NCBI GenBank assembly: GCA_934503195.1
Contig: CAKSVM010000039.1
Coordinates: 1-28,246, forward strand
Reading direction: 5' to 3'
DNA from: an uncultured Eubacteriales bacterium
GTDB lineage: Bacteria; Bacillota; Clostridia; Oscillospirales; CAG-272
Length of the DNA: 28,246 nucleotides
Each line of letters begins with the position of its first letter. Position 1 is the stretch's first letter. This document shows, piece after piece, positions 15,094-21,808 of the stretch. The notes beneath the pieces were generated by a model, which saw only the letters and a list, made by a program, of their open reading frames with translations, was not told the DNA's origin and did no database searches. The translations under genes were made by a program, and so were the position numbers.

Positions 15094-16218
15094 ATGAAAA
15101 CTCTTCCGCTTTACTTTTCAAACGCGCTGGTCTACGGACTGAACGCGCTCTACTACTGCTTCATTCAGCTTTACATCACGGCGCACCATGACGACGAGGT
15201 CTCGGGGATTCTGCTGGCGATCGGACCGTTCGTGGCGATTTTCGCGCCGCTTTTATGGGGAATCCTCGCTGACCGGGCGAAGTCGAAGAATGTCGTGCTG
15301 GCGGTCTCGATGCTCGGCTCGGCGGTGTTCTACTATCTGATCGGGCGGGGAACGGGATTCTGGTATCTCGCGGTGATGTTATTTCTCACGATGCTCTTCA
15401 TGGCTCCCTTCGGCGGGCTTATCGACACGGTCACGCTCGAATACACGACGGCTGAGAAGAAACAATACGGACCGATACGAATCTGCGGCACAATCGCCTT
15501 CGGCGGGCTTCCGATGATCCTGACCTTCTTCTCCGAAAAGGACATAAACATAATCTTCCCGGTTTATGTGATAATGGCGATTCTGGGCGCGGCGGCGGTT
15601 CTCCTCTCGCCAAAGGTCGAGGGACACGGAAGCGGGGAAAAGAAGCCGTCGATTCTGCCGTTATTCCGCGATTCCACGCTGATGCTGATCTTCCTCTTCG
15701 TCGCCGTTTCGCAGTTCACGTGGGCTTACTACCTGAATTATTTCCCGGCGCGGCTGACCGATCTCGGCTTTTCACAGTCGGTCTGGGGGACGAACGTCTT
15801 TCTGACGGCTCTGGGTGAGGTACCCTTCTTCCTCTGCTTCAACGCGCTTTTCGATAAGCTCGGCATGAAAAAACTCCTCGGCCTGAGTCTGATCCTCTGC
15901 GCTCTCCGCTATCTCGGACTCGCTCTCATAACCTCCGCTCCTATCCTCTTAACAATAGGTCTCTTAACCGGCGTAGCCACCACAATCTTTACCTACTGCG
16001 GCTCCTACTACATCACAAACCACATCCCCTCTGAATCAAAGGCCAGCGCAAACCAACTCATGTACGCCCTCGGTAACGGCTTCCCAAAAGTCCTCGCCGG
16101 TCTCATCGGCGGCTCCCTTACCTCCTCTATCGGTTGTGTCTCTACCCTGTTAATATGCTCTTTGCTATGTTTTATTGCTCTGATTGTGTTCTTCCTCACC
16201 CGGCGGCGGTTCGCCTAG
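15094..16218 (+). CDS. Major facilitator superfamily transporter (MFS_1-like)
   Basis: A 374-residue protein with about 12 hydrophobic helices. It has the MFS loop 2-3 motif in the form LLWGILADRAKSKNVV (53-68) and resembles the LacY/nucleoside symporter-like MFS_1_like group (GPIRICGTIAFGGLPM, 126-141). It starts 13 bases after the DHHW gene with AAAGGA, as third gene of the operon. It may import a sugar or export a precursor linked to the acylated glycan (inference). Codon choice shifts visibly about two-thirds along: G-ending codons before about 15880, C-ending codons after. Element B begins 12 bases after the stop. Confidence 0.88.
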   Translation: MKTLPLYFSNALVYGLNALYYCFIQLYITAHHDDEVSGILLAIGPFVAIFAPLLWGILADRAKSKNVVLAVSMLGSAVFYYLIGRGTGFWYLAVMLFLTMLFMAPFGGLIDTVTLEYTTAEKKQYGPIRICGTIAFGGLPMILTFFSEKDINIIFPVYVIMAILGAAAVLLSPKVEGHGSGEKKPSILPLFRDSTLMLIFLFVAVSQFTWAYYLNYFPARLTDLGFSQSVWGTNVFLTALGEVPFFLCFNALFDKLGMKKLLGLSLILCALRYLGLALITSAPILLTIGLLTGVATTIFTYCGSYYITNHIPSESKASANQLMYALGNGFPKVLAGLIGGSLTSSIGCVSTLLICSLLCFIALIVFFLTRRRFA

Positions 16219-16230
16219 GTGGGGTTTCGG

Positions 16231-16952
16231 GTATGTGTTAGTTTCTCGGTGAAGACCCTTTTTCGAGAAAAAGGGTCTCCCCCGAACCCCCACCCCCCAA
16301 AGCTTTATACACCTTGGGGGATTATTTTTACTCCCTTGGTTAGTTTGAGATAATGTGAAGGGAGTGCGTTCCTTTGCTTTGGTGTAGTTCCGTTCCTGGG
16401 TGACGGGTTATTTTGCGCGCCGTGCGCTGATTTCTGCTTCATTCCCGTCCGCTCACAAATCCTCCGGATTTGCTCACTATCCTCTGACTGCATAGGCGTC
16501 AGGTTATTTTACACTGTGATGTTCGGAGGTTTTCTTCTTCGCTTACAAGCCCGTTGGGCTTGCACGCTGAGATTGTTTCGTGGATTTGTTTGTGGCAGTT
16601 GCTTTGCAACTGCCGGGCTTCTGCTCCCGCCGGACAAACGACTTGCACAAACTTTCGTCAGAAAAAAGACGCCACCAAAAACCCAATCGCCCCCGCTTCC
16701 GGAGGATAGCGAGCAAGCCCGGAGGGCTTGTAAGCGGACGGGAATGATCTACCAAATAGCGCACGGCGCGCGAAATGACCCGGCACCGAGGAACGAAACT
16801 CCCTCACCAAGCCCCCGAAGCCGCAACGACACCATTCCTGCGAACTTCATCCAGAAACCAATAAAAACAGCTGTCTAAAGCTTTTTGTGGAGGGGGCTCG
16901 GGGGAGGCTCTTTTTCTCGAAAAAGAGCCTTCACCGTGAAACTAACACATAC
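16231..16952 (+). repeat. Long palindromic non-coding element, copy B (full length)
   Basis: 722 bp bounded by GTATGTGTTAGTTTC and its inverse. It is collinear with copy A over its whole length but lacks A's four additional palindromes. The left end hairpin pairs AGACCC with GGGTCT around TTTTTCGAGAAAAA; the right end pairs GGCTC with GAGCC around the same core. The internal hairpin AAATC-CTCCG-GATTT and its right-arm partner AAGCC-CTCCG-GGCTT are both present. A stem CCCCCAA/TTGGGGG followed by ATTATTTTT could end transcription of the MFS gene. The ORF at 16516-16878 is judged spurious. Confidence 0.85.
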
Positions 16953-16994
16953 ACGTAACTTCCAAAAGAAACAAAACCTCTTCCAGAATAAACA

Positions 16995-17023
16995 TTGACA
17001 AACACCTCATCATGGTGTATAAT
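16995..17023 (+). promoter_or_regulatory. Promoter of the FAD oxidoreductase gene, with possible operator
   Basis: TTGACA (16995-17000), 17 bases, TATAAT (17018-17023): a perfect consensus. The spacer and its edge contain an inverted repeat ACACC...GGTGT (about 17002-17019) that could be a repressor site. Confidence 0.88.
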
Positions 17024-17054
17024 ATACGCAACGAATGAAACGGAGGCAAAGAAG

Positions 17055-18359
17055 ATGGAGTTTTACACAGAATCCACAAGAAAAATACCGGTATCTGTGG
17101 AATATGATGTGATTGTCGCGGGGAGCGGACCCGCGGGGATCAGTGCGGCGGTTATGGCGGGGCGTATGGGTGCGAAGGTTTTGGTAATTGAGTGGGGAAA
17201 CTCGGTCGGAGGGATATCGACGAGCGGGATGATGAGTCACTTCACGGGGACGGTAAGCTCGGGGATTTACACTGAGATTCTGAAGCGGATGGCCGACGCT
17301 AATGAGGTCGACCGGGGGAAGATCCAGACCTGCATTGACCCGGAGAAGCTCAAGTCGATTTATCTTGAAATGCTTCAGGACGCCGGAGTTGAGATTCTGC
17401 TTTACACCTTTGTGTGCGGAGTCGAGATGGAAGGAAACAGGGTTCGCGGAGTCATCACCGAGAGCAAATCGGGTCGGAAGCTTTTCAGAGCGAAGGCTTT
17501 CGTTGACGGAACTGGCGACGGCGACGTCGCGGCTTTCGCCGGAGTGGAATTTTACAAGGGTCGTGAATCCGACGGAAAAATGCAGCCCTGTACGCTGATG
17601 TTCAAGGTGGCGGGAGTCGATATGGAGAGAGCGGTGCTTCTGGGGTCGTTCGAGTCGACGTATCAGACCGAAAAAGGCGAGCTTCAGGCACTGGCAAAGG
17701 AACATATCCCCTACCCCGCCGGACACCTTTTAGCCTATAAATCCCCGATTCCCGGAATCGTGACGCTGAACATGACAAACTGCACCGAAATCGACGGAAC
17801 GAAGGCCGAGGACCTGACGAGAGCCGAAATCGTCTGCCGGAGTCAGATGCCCGCGATCATGGAATACCTCAGGGAATACGTTCCGGGCTTTGAGAAGGCG
17901 TATATAATCAGCGCGGCGTCGCTTATGGGAATCCGCGAGACAAGGCACTTCAAGGGGCTTTATACGCTCTGTGAGGAGGATATCCTGACGGCGAGGGTTT
18001 TTGACGACAGGGTGGTCGAGGGAGCGCACTTCAATTTCGACGTCCACAATCTGACCGGAGCCGGACTCGACAAAACCGGAGTTCAGCATAAATGGACTCA
18101 GCCGAAGGGCTATACGATCCCATACGGATGCCTTGTGCCGGAGAAAATCGACGGCCTGCTTCTCTCGGGTCGGAACATCTCGGGAACCCACATCGCGCAC
18201 TCGAACTACAGAGTCATGCCGATCTGCGTCGGAATCGGAGCGGCGGCCGGAGCCGCGGCGGCTTTGGCGGTGAAGGAGAATGTCGAGGTCAGGAATGTTG
18301 ACGTGAGGAAGATTCAGGAGCAATTGGGAATCAGATCGGTTCAGGAAAACCGAACATAG
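17055..18359 (+). CDS. FAD-dependent oxidoreductase (FAD_oxidored-type)
   Basis: A 434-residue flavoprotein. The dinucleotide fold starts with DVIVAGSGPAGISAAVMAG (18-36), with Glu46 at the end of the second strand, followed by GGISTSGMM (52-60). GDGDVAAFAGVEFYKGRE resembles the succinate-dehydrogenase-like/PF12831 group, and the C-terminal LLLSGRNISGTHIAHSNYRVMP is typical of that group. Substrate unknown; such genes often accompany carbohydrate clusters. The frame opens earlier, but a start at 16995 would be the -35 hexamer; ATG 17055 has GGAGG 9 bases upstream. The stop codon (18357-18359) overlaps the first bases of the left inverted-repeat arm. Confidence 0.9.
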   Translation: MEFYTESTRKIPVSVEYDVIVAGSGPAGISAAVMAGRMGAKVLVIEWGNSVGGISTSGMMSHFTGTVSSGIYTEILKRMADANEVDRGKIQTCIDPEKLKSIYLEMLQDAGVEILLYTFVCGVEMEGNRVRGVITESKSGRKLFRAKAFVDGTGDGDVAAFAGVEFYKGRESDGKMQPCTLMFKVAGVDMERAVLLGSFESTYQTEKGELQALAKEHIPYPAGHLLAYKSPIPGIVTLNMTNCTEIDGTKAEDLTRAEIVCRSQMPAIMEYLREYVPGFEKAYIISAASLMGIRETRHFKGLYTLCEEDILTARVFDDRVVEGAHFNFDVHNLTGAGLDKTGVQHKWTQPKGYTIPYGCLVPEKIDGLLLSGRNISGTHIAHSNYRVMPICVGIGAAAGAAAALAVKENVEVRNVDVRKIQEQLGIRSVQENRT

Positions 18360-18445
18360 AAAGAGGACGGATGCCGTCCTCTTTTGTTATACGAACAATG
18401 CAACGTTTGCAACGCGAAAAAACAGCGATTTTGGAGGTGTGTGTG
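18358..18445 (+). repeat. Left arm of the 88-bp inverted repeat
   Basis: Begins within the FAD oxidoreductase stop codon and ends 3 bases before the helicase stop codon (18449-18451). It contains a terminator stem, the near-palindrome TGCAACGTTTGCA, and a GT run at the inner end. Confidence 0.95.
18361..18389 (+). terminator. Terminator in the left arm of the inverted repeat
   Basis: A 10-bp stem (18361-18370 with 18374-18383, GAGGACGG/CCGTCCTC plus two A-T pairs), ATG loop, and a T-run. It ends the FAD oxidoreductase transcript and is part of the 88-bp arm. Confidence 0.88.
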
Positions 18446-18448
18446 TGT

Positions 18449-19774
18449 TCAGGAATAGAGATTCCTCGGAGTGATCAGAGTATTAAGACCGATGAAGCCG
18501 CGAATGGCGCGGGTTCTGTCAGGAAGTCTGTTGACATACCTCAGACCGTAATTTCCCTGATGGTTTATGAGAAAGGCTGAGAAAGCCCTCGGCGAAAGCT
18601 CGGCCACGTTGTTGTCGGAACACCAGACCTTGTAGACCTCATAAAGCTCCTTCGTCGATACCGAGCCGTCCGGATCCCTTTCAATGTAGCCGGAGGAGGT
18701 CATGAAGTCGGAGACGTTCACACTGTCGCGCATTGCCTGAGCGAGGTTTCTCTTTGCGCGGTCGCTTATCGTGAACCGGAAGTTGTTCTTTACCAGACGC
18801 TGTAAACCCTCAAAGCACCACTTGAAGATTCCGTCGGCTTCGTTTATCAGCTTGTCGGCAAGATACGGATCGTCGACTCTGTCCTTTGGCCTGTCCTTTG
18901 TGGTGATGATGATCTGACGCCGGAAGAAGCCGAAGCTGTGGTCGTTCATCGATTGCAGTGTCCCGTTTCCGAGTCCCAGAAACCTTACGTAAAGCTTGCC
19001 CTGATAGCTCTGCACACCCTTCCTTTCGAGATCCATAGGAAGCTCGGCGGTGATTATCGACTTGATGTAGTTTGTCTGAGGGAGAGCCTCAAGCTTGAGG
19101 TCGTCGTCAAGTAAGAGAAGCTTGTCTTCAAGATCGGCTCTGGCGAACTGATTCGTCTCGACCTTCGAGATATTCCCGGTGTTCATCGCGTTTCCGAGAA
19201 GGGCGCGTAAAACCTTGCCGATTCTTGACTTACCCTCGCCGCCCTTTCCGATGATCATAAGCATCTTCTGCGCCCGTGTGGACGGGATGAAGAGGTAGCC
19301 CATGTATTCCTGAAGGGTGGGAATATCCGACTCGTCGAGCAGCTCGGAGAGGAATTTCAGCCACAGAGTCGGTTCGGGGGCGTCCTTCTTGTATTCGGCG
19401 GGAAGCCGGTTCATGCAGTATTCGCGGGAGTCCAGAAAGGTTCCGTCGACATAGAGGGTTCCGTTGTAGAGGTGGATGCGGTCTTCCTGGTTTTCGATCT
19501 TTTCAAAGCTTTCGCCTTCGAGTCTCATGACGCTGAGAATCTTTGTGATCTTGGAGTTGACGTTGGACGAGACGTATCTGCTGATGATGTTGTAGATCGT
19601 GACCCTGAGTTCCTGTTCTTCCATGACGCCTTCGGTGCTGTAGAACTTTCCGTCACTGCACTTGAAGTAGCCGAAGCCGAGGAATTCCTTTGCGAACTCC
19701 ACCTCATTGATGAAGCCCCTGTCTCCGACCCAGACCGGGAGGGAAGGATCGCGTTCTTTTTTTGTTTCTGACAT
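18449..19774 (-). CDS. P4/D5-type superfamily 3 helicase (phage/plasmid primase C-terminal type)
   Basis: A 441-residue ATPase. Walker A GKGGEGKS is at 176-183, Walker B LLLLDDD at 219-225, a motif-C-like GLGN at 267-270 and an arginine-finger-like FRR at 284-286: the order of SF3 helicases of the P4 alpha/D5 (DUF5906-like) class that unwind phage or plasmid origins. The N-terminal ~135 residues lack any recognisable primase domain. The C-terminus (about 345-440) fits a winged-helix DNA-binding domain. The frame opens at 19783, but AAAGGA abuts that ATG; ATG 19774 has the same AAAGGA 9 bases upstream and is preferred. It is the only gene inside the inverted-repeat unit. No phage structural or integrase genes are near. 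Confidence 0.85.
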   Translation of the reverse strand: MSETKKERDPSLPVWVGDRGFINEVEFAKEFLGFGYFKCSDGKFYSTEGVMEEQELRVTIYNIISRYVSSNVNSKITKILSVMRLEGESFEKIENQEDRIHLYNGTLYVDGTFLDSREYCMNRLPAEYKKDAPEPTLWLKFLSELLDESDIPTLQEYMGYLFIPSTRAQKMLMIIGKGGEGKSRIGKVLRALLGNAMNTGNISKVETNQFARADLEDKLLLLDDDLKLEALPQTNYIKSIITAELPMDLERKGVQSYQGKLYVRFLGLGNGTLQSMNDHSFGFFRRQIIITTKDRPKDRVDDPYLADKLINEADGIFKWCFEGLQRLVKNNFRFTISDRAKRNLAQAMRDSVNVSDFMTSSGYIERDPDGSVSTKELYEVYKVWCSDNNVAELSPRAFSAFLINHQGNYGLRYVNRLPDRTRAIRGFIGLNTLITPRNLYS

Positions 19775-19796
19775 AACAGTCATTCCTTTCTTATGA

Positions 19797-19841
19797 GTTC
19801 AGTAAAGCTGAACTTTATTTTTGTATAACCATTATACCATA
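19797..19841 (-). promoter_or_regulatory. Helicase promoter and leader hairpin
   Basis: On the minus strand there is TATGGTATAAT (about 19841-19831), an extended -10 without a good -35. Downstream in the leader is GTTCAG/CTGAAC with a 5-base loop (19797-19813). The same GTTCAG/CTGAAC stem recurs just outside the right arm (20034-20052). Confidence 0.55.
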
Positions 19842-19844
19842 AAG

Positions 19845-19884
19845 GAACGCGTCACCGCACGCCACAACGCGCCAGAGTGCGTCA
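19845..19884 (-). repeat. Four in-register 10-bp direct repeats (iteron-like)
   Basis: On the minus strand from 19884: TGACGCACTC, TGGCGCGTTG, TGGCGTGCGG, TGACGCGTTC, with no gaps. Each begins TGRCGY. They lie immediately upstream of the helicase -10 and take the place of a -35 region. The 10-bp spacing puts all copies on one helix face, as in replication-initiator or regulator binding arrays. Confidence 0.7.
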
Positions 19885-19943
19885 GCTTTTTGCACAAAGT
19901 TTCGGTGAAACCAAAGGATTTTTTTGACACCCGCAGTGCCGCG

Positions 19944-20032
19944 CACACACACCTCCAAAATCGCTGTTTTTTCGCGTTGCAAACGTTGCATTGTTCGTAT
20001 AACAAAAAGAGGACGGCATCCGTCCTCTTTCT
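19944..20032 (-). repeat. Right arm of the 88-bp inverted repeat
   Basis: Inverse copy of 18358-18445 with one additional T. On the minus strand its stem (20029-20004) is followed by TTTTT and could terminate transcripts arriving from pyrE. Confidence 0.95.
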
Positions 20033-20086
20033 GCGTTCAGTATTTCTGAACGTCAAGACATGGTAAAACCTATTTTCTTTAGGTGT

Positions 20087-20107
20087 ACCAGTTGCTCCGC
20101 AACTGGT
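20087..20107 (+). repeat. Short perfect hairpin of the AGTTGC...GCAACT type
   Basis: Nine-base arms ACCAGTTGC/GCAACTGGT around TCC. It shares the AGTTGC/GCAACT core with hairpins at 11647, 12032, 12340, 16594 and 24645. Confidence 0.7.
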
Positions 20108-20169
20108 CGGGGGCTCCCCCCGCTTTAACATGGTAAATCGATGCGCTTATACGCAAATACGCGTATTTT

Positions 20170-20195
20170 CGGGGGTCATTCCCCCGTTTTTTTTT
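20170..20195 (+). terminator. Orphan plus-strand intrinsic terminator
   Basis: CGGGGG/CCCCCG (20170-20175 with 20181-20186), TCATT loop, then nine T. No plus-strand gene precedes it within the unit, so it either ends an unseen small transcript or is part of the repeat mosaic. Confidence 0.65.
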
Positions 20196-20218
20196 ATACG
20201 GATGCGTATATCTTTTTC

Positions 20219-20398
20219 CTTTAGGCGAGGGCGAAGCCCGAACGGGTGAAGGAGTAGCCGCATAGCGGCAACTCCGAACCCTCCTGACAGAACCGGAACA
20301 ACCCCACCAGCACAAACTAACCCTGACGTTCGAGTGCAGGGTCGCACCCTACCTGACAGAACCGAGATAAACCACTCAGCACAAACTAACCCTGACGT
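20219..20398 (+). repeat. Dispersed repeat R2, copy b (core plus partial second core)
   Basis: One full core (to about 20331; hairpin GCCGC/GCGGC), then the small hairpin GCAGGGT/ACCCT (20336-20352), then a second partial core ending CCCTGACG. Its right end overlaps the last codons of pyrE and supplies its stop. Confidence 0.8.
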
Positions 20399-21045
20399 AT
20401 ACAATACATGGCCATGTATTCTTCAATCCGCTTTTCAGTCTCAGCGTCAATCAGGGAGCCTCGCAGGTGGGAGAGTATGTCGCGGATGGTTACGATCGGG
20501 TGAACCTTGATGCCGAACTCCTCGCCGATTTCAGTTATCGCCGTTTTGCCTGACTGACCGATTTCCATGCGGTCAACCGAGATGATCATGTGTCCGACCT
20601 CGACCTTCGCGGCCGCTCTGAGCTGGGGCAGAGTTTCCCGGACAGCCGTTCCGGCGGTTATGACGTCCTCGATTATCACAACCCGGTCGCCGTCGGAAAG
20701 CTTCGCTCCGACCATATTGCCGCCCTCGCCGTGATCCTTGGCTTCCTTGCGGTTGAAGCAGTAGGGCTTGTCGATTCCATACCCGGTAAAGAGCGCGATC
20801 GAAGTCGTCGTCGCCAGCGGAATTCCCTTGTAGGCCGGTCCGAAGAGAATGTCAAAATCATCGCCCACGTTTTCCTCAAGGCACCTCGCGTAATACTTTC
20901 CGAGCTTGTACATCTGCGCCCCGGTCTTATAGTTTCCGGTGTTGACGAAATAGGGGGATTTCCGTCCGGATTTTGTCGTGAAGTCGCCAAAGCGGAGTAC
21001 GCCGCTCTCAACCATGAAGTCGATGAATTCGGTTTTGTAGCTCAT
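20386..21045 (-). CDS. pyrE: Orotate phosphoribosyltransferase
   Basis: A 219-residue enzyme joining orotate and PRPP to give OMP in pyrimidine synthesis. The PRPP-binding motif VVIIEDVITAGTA is at 123-135. Other family features are FTTKSGRKSPYF (22-33), ILFGPAYKGIPLA (66-78) and the flexible-loop NRKEAKDHGEGG (98-109). The longer open frame starts six codons upstream at 21063, but AAGGAG then falls inside the coding sequence; ATG 21045 has that RBS at 6 bases. It starts 18 bases after the acetyltransferase stop, so it is co-transcribed. The final residues RQG and stop come from repeat R2b. An 18-bp perfect palindrome (20403-20420) lies in its last codons. Confidence 0.96.
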   Translation of the reverse strand: MSYKTEFIDFMVESGVLRFGDFTTKSGRKSPYFVNTGNYKTGAQMYKLGKYYARCLEENVGDDFDILFGPAYKGIPLATTTSIALFTGYGIDKPYCFNRKEAKDHGEGGNMVGAKLSDGDRVVIIEDVITAGTAVRETLPQLRAAAKVEVGHMIISVDRMEIGQSGKTAITEIGEEFGIKVHPIVTIRDILSHLRGSLIDAETEKRIEEYMAMYCIRQG

Positions 21046-21063
21046 GTTATTCTCCTTTTTCAC

Positions 21064-21642
21064 TCAGTTATAGGATTCAATGATCCTTTCCATCTCGTCC
21101 TCGATCTCCGCGAGTCTCCTAGGGCCCTCGGATCCGATTCCCGGCGGGTAATCGCCGATCCGCTTTTCGAAAATCACGACGTCGTGCCAGACTCCGAACT
21201 TCACTCCGGCGTTATGCTCGCGGCCGACCTCGACAAACCCTAACGACTTATGAAGCGCGAAGCTTGCCGGATTCGGGTCAGTGACGATTCCATAGAGATT
21301 CTTGTATCCCATCGCCTTCATGATGTCGATCATGATCTTATAGAGAGTTTTACCGATCCCGTGACCCGTGAGTCCCTTCCTGACGTAAACCGAGAGCTCG
21401 GCGCAGAATCTGTATCCGTATCTCTCCTTATACCGATGCGCGTAGGCGTAGCCGACAATCTCGCCGTCAAGCTCACAGACCACATACGGGAAAAGGCAGG
21501 CGGTCGCCGCCACACGGTTTATGAAATCCGCCTCGGTCGGCTCCTCATATTCAAGCGTCACGCTGTCCTCCCTGACGTACGGCAGATAAATCTGCCGCAG
21601 AGGCTCGTGGTCACAGAGTTCAACTTTTCTGTATTTTATCAT
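21064..21642 (-). CDS. GNAT-family N-acetyltransferase (phosphinothricin/amino-acid acetyltransferase-like)
   Basis: A 192-residue acetyltransferase. YLPYVREDSVTLEYEEPTEADFINRV (19-44) resembles the phosphinothricin N-acetyltransferase/MnaT group. The acetyl-CoA loop is RKGLTGHGIGKTLY (88-101), with AELSVYV before it and NPASFALHKSLGFVEVG (124-140) after. The long frame starting at 21753 reads through repeat R2c; ATG 21642 has AAGGAG 6 bases upstream and is the real start. It lies between pheT and pyrE in a leftward cluster. Its RBS and first seven codons are duplicated upstream at 21808. Substrate unknown. Confidence 0.9.
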   Translation of the reverse strand: MIKYRKVELCDHEPLRQIYLPYVREDSVTLEYEEPTEADFINRVAATACLFPYVVCELDGEIVGYAYAHRYKERYGYRFCAELSVYVRKGLTGHGIGKTLYKIMIDIMKAMGYKNLYGIVTDPNPASFALHKSLGFVEVGREHNAGVKFGVWHDVVIFEKRIGDYPPGIGSEGPRRLAEIEDEMERIIESYN

Positions 21643-21658
21643 AGTAACTCCTTTCGTG

Positions 21659-21767
21659 AGGTGAGGGCATAGCCCGAACGGGGCGAAGGAGTAACCACGT
21701 AGTGGTGACTCCGACCCCCTCCTGACAGAACCGGAACAACCCCACCAGCACAAACTAGCCCTGACGT
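21659..21767 (+). repeat. Dispersed repeat R2, copy c
   Basis: Single core between pheT and the acetyltransferase gene. The hairpin pairs ACCAC with GTGGT (ACCGC/GCGGT in copy a, GCCGC/GCGGC in copy b): both sides of the stem changed together. It ends CTAGCCCTGACG. Confidence 0.82.
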
Positions 21768-21808
21768 CTGGGAGCGGCGGCTCGCCGCACTTTTCTGTAC
21801 TTAATCAT
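21755..21808 (-). pseudogene. Duplicated 5' fragment of the acetyltransferase gene (17-codon mini-ORF)
   Basis: Twelve bases after the pheT stop an AGGAG precedes ATG 21808, and the frame reads MIKYRKV, the same first seven residues as the acetyltransferase, then RRAAAPRRQG and a TAG supplied by repeat R2c. The shared DNA differs from the intact start by two synonymous changes and a 2-base insertion in the RBS spacer. It looks like the original gene start, cut off when R2c arrived; it could still be translated as a leader peptide. Confidence 0.6.

Larger units (their letters stand above)
18358..20032. mobile_element. Candidate element: SF3 helicase gene bounded by 88-bp inverted repeats
   Basis: 18358-18445 and 19944-20032 are inverted copies that differ only by one T (four versus five in the run after the terminator stem). 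Weaker inverted similarity, 14 of 20 positions, extends outward to 18338 and 20052. The 1.5 kb between them holds exactly one gene (minus strand) and a short origin-like region. No integrase or transposase is present and no clear target duplication was found. It could be a non-autonomous transposable unit, a remnant of a satellite replicon, or an invertible cassette. Confidence 0.6.
20053..20385. other. Intergenic stretch downstream of pyrE
   Basis: No gene was found. It holds a short hairpin ACCAGTTGC/GCAACTGGT (20087-20107), two ACATGGTAAA copies (20058 and 20129), a plus-strand terminator-like stem (20170-20195), and most of repeat R2 copy b (20219-20398). Confidence 0.7.

Noticed and set aside
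11603..16952. Classic composite transposon formed by elements A and B
   Set aside because: Neither copy encodes a transposase and no target duplication is visible at the outer ends; recombination between repeats is the safer reading.
16995..17054. Upstream start for the FAD oxidoreductase
   Set aside because: The TTG at 16995 is the -35 hexamer itself.
19845..19884. CRISPR array
   Set aside because: The period-10 repeats have no spacers and are far too short; no cas genes are present.
20403..20420. 18-bp perfect palindrome AATACATGGCCATGTATT as an operator
   Set aside because: It lies within the last codons of pyrE, encoding its C-terminal residues, with no promoter nearby; kept only as a note.
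21643..21753. 37-codon N-terminal extension of the acetyltransferase
   Set aside because: These codons are translated repeat R2c sequence, and a good RBS directly precedes ATG 21642.
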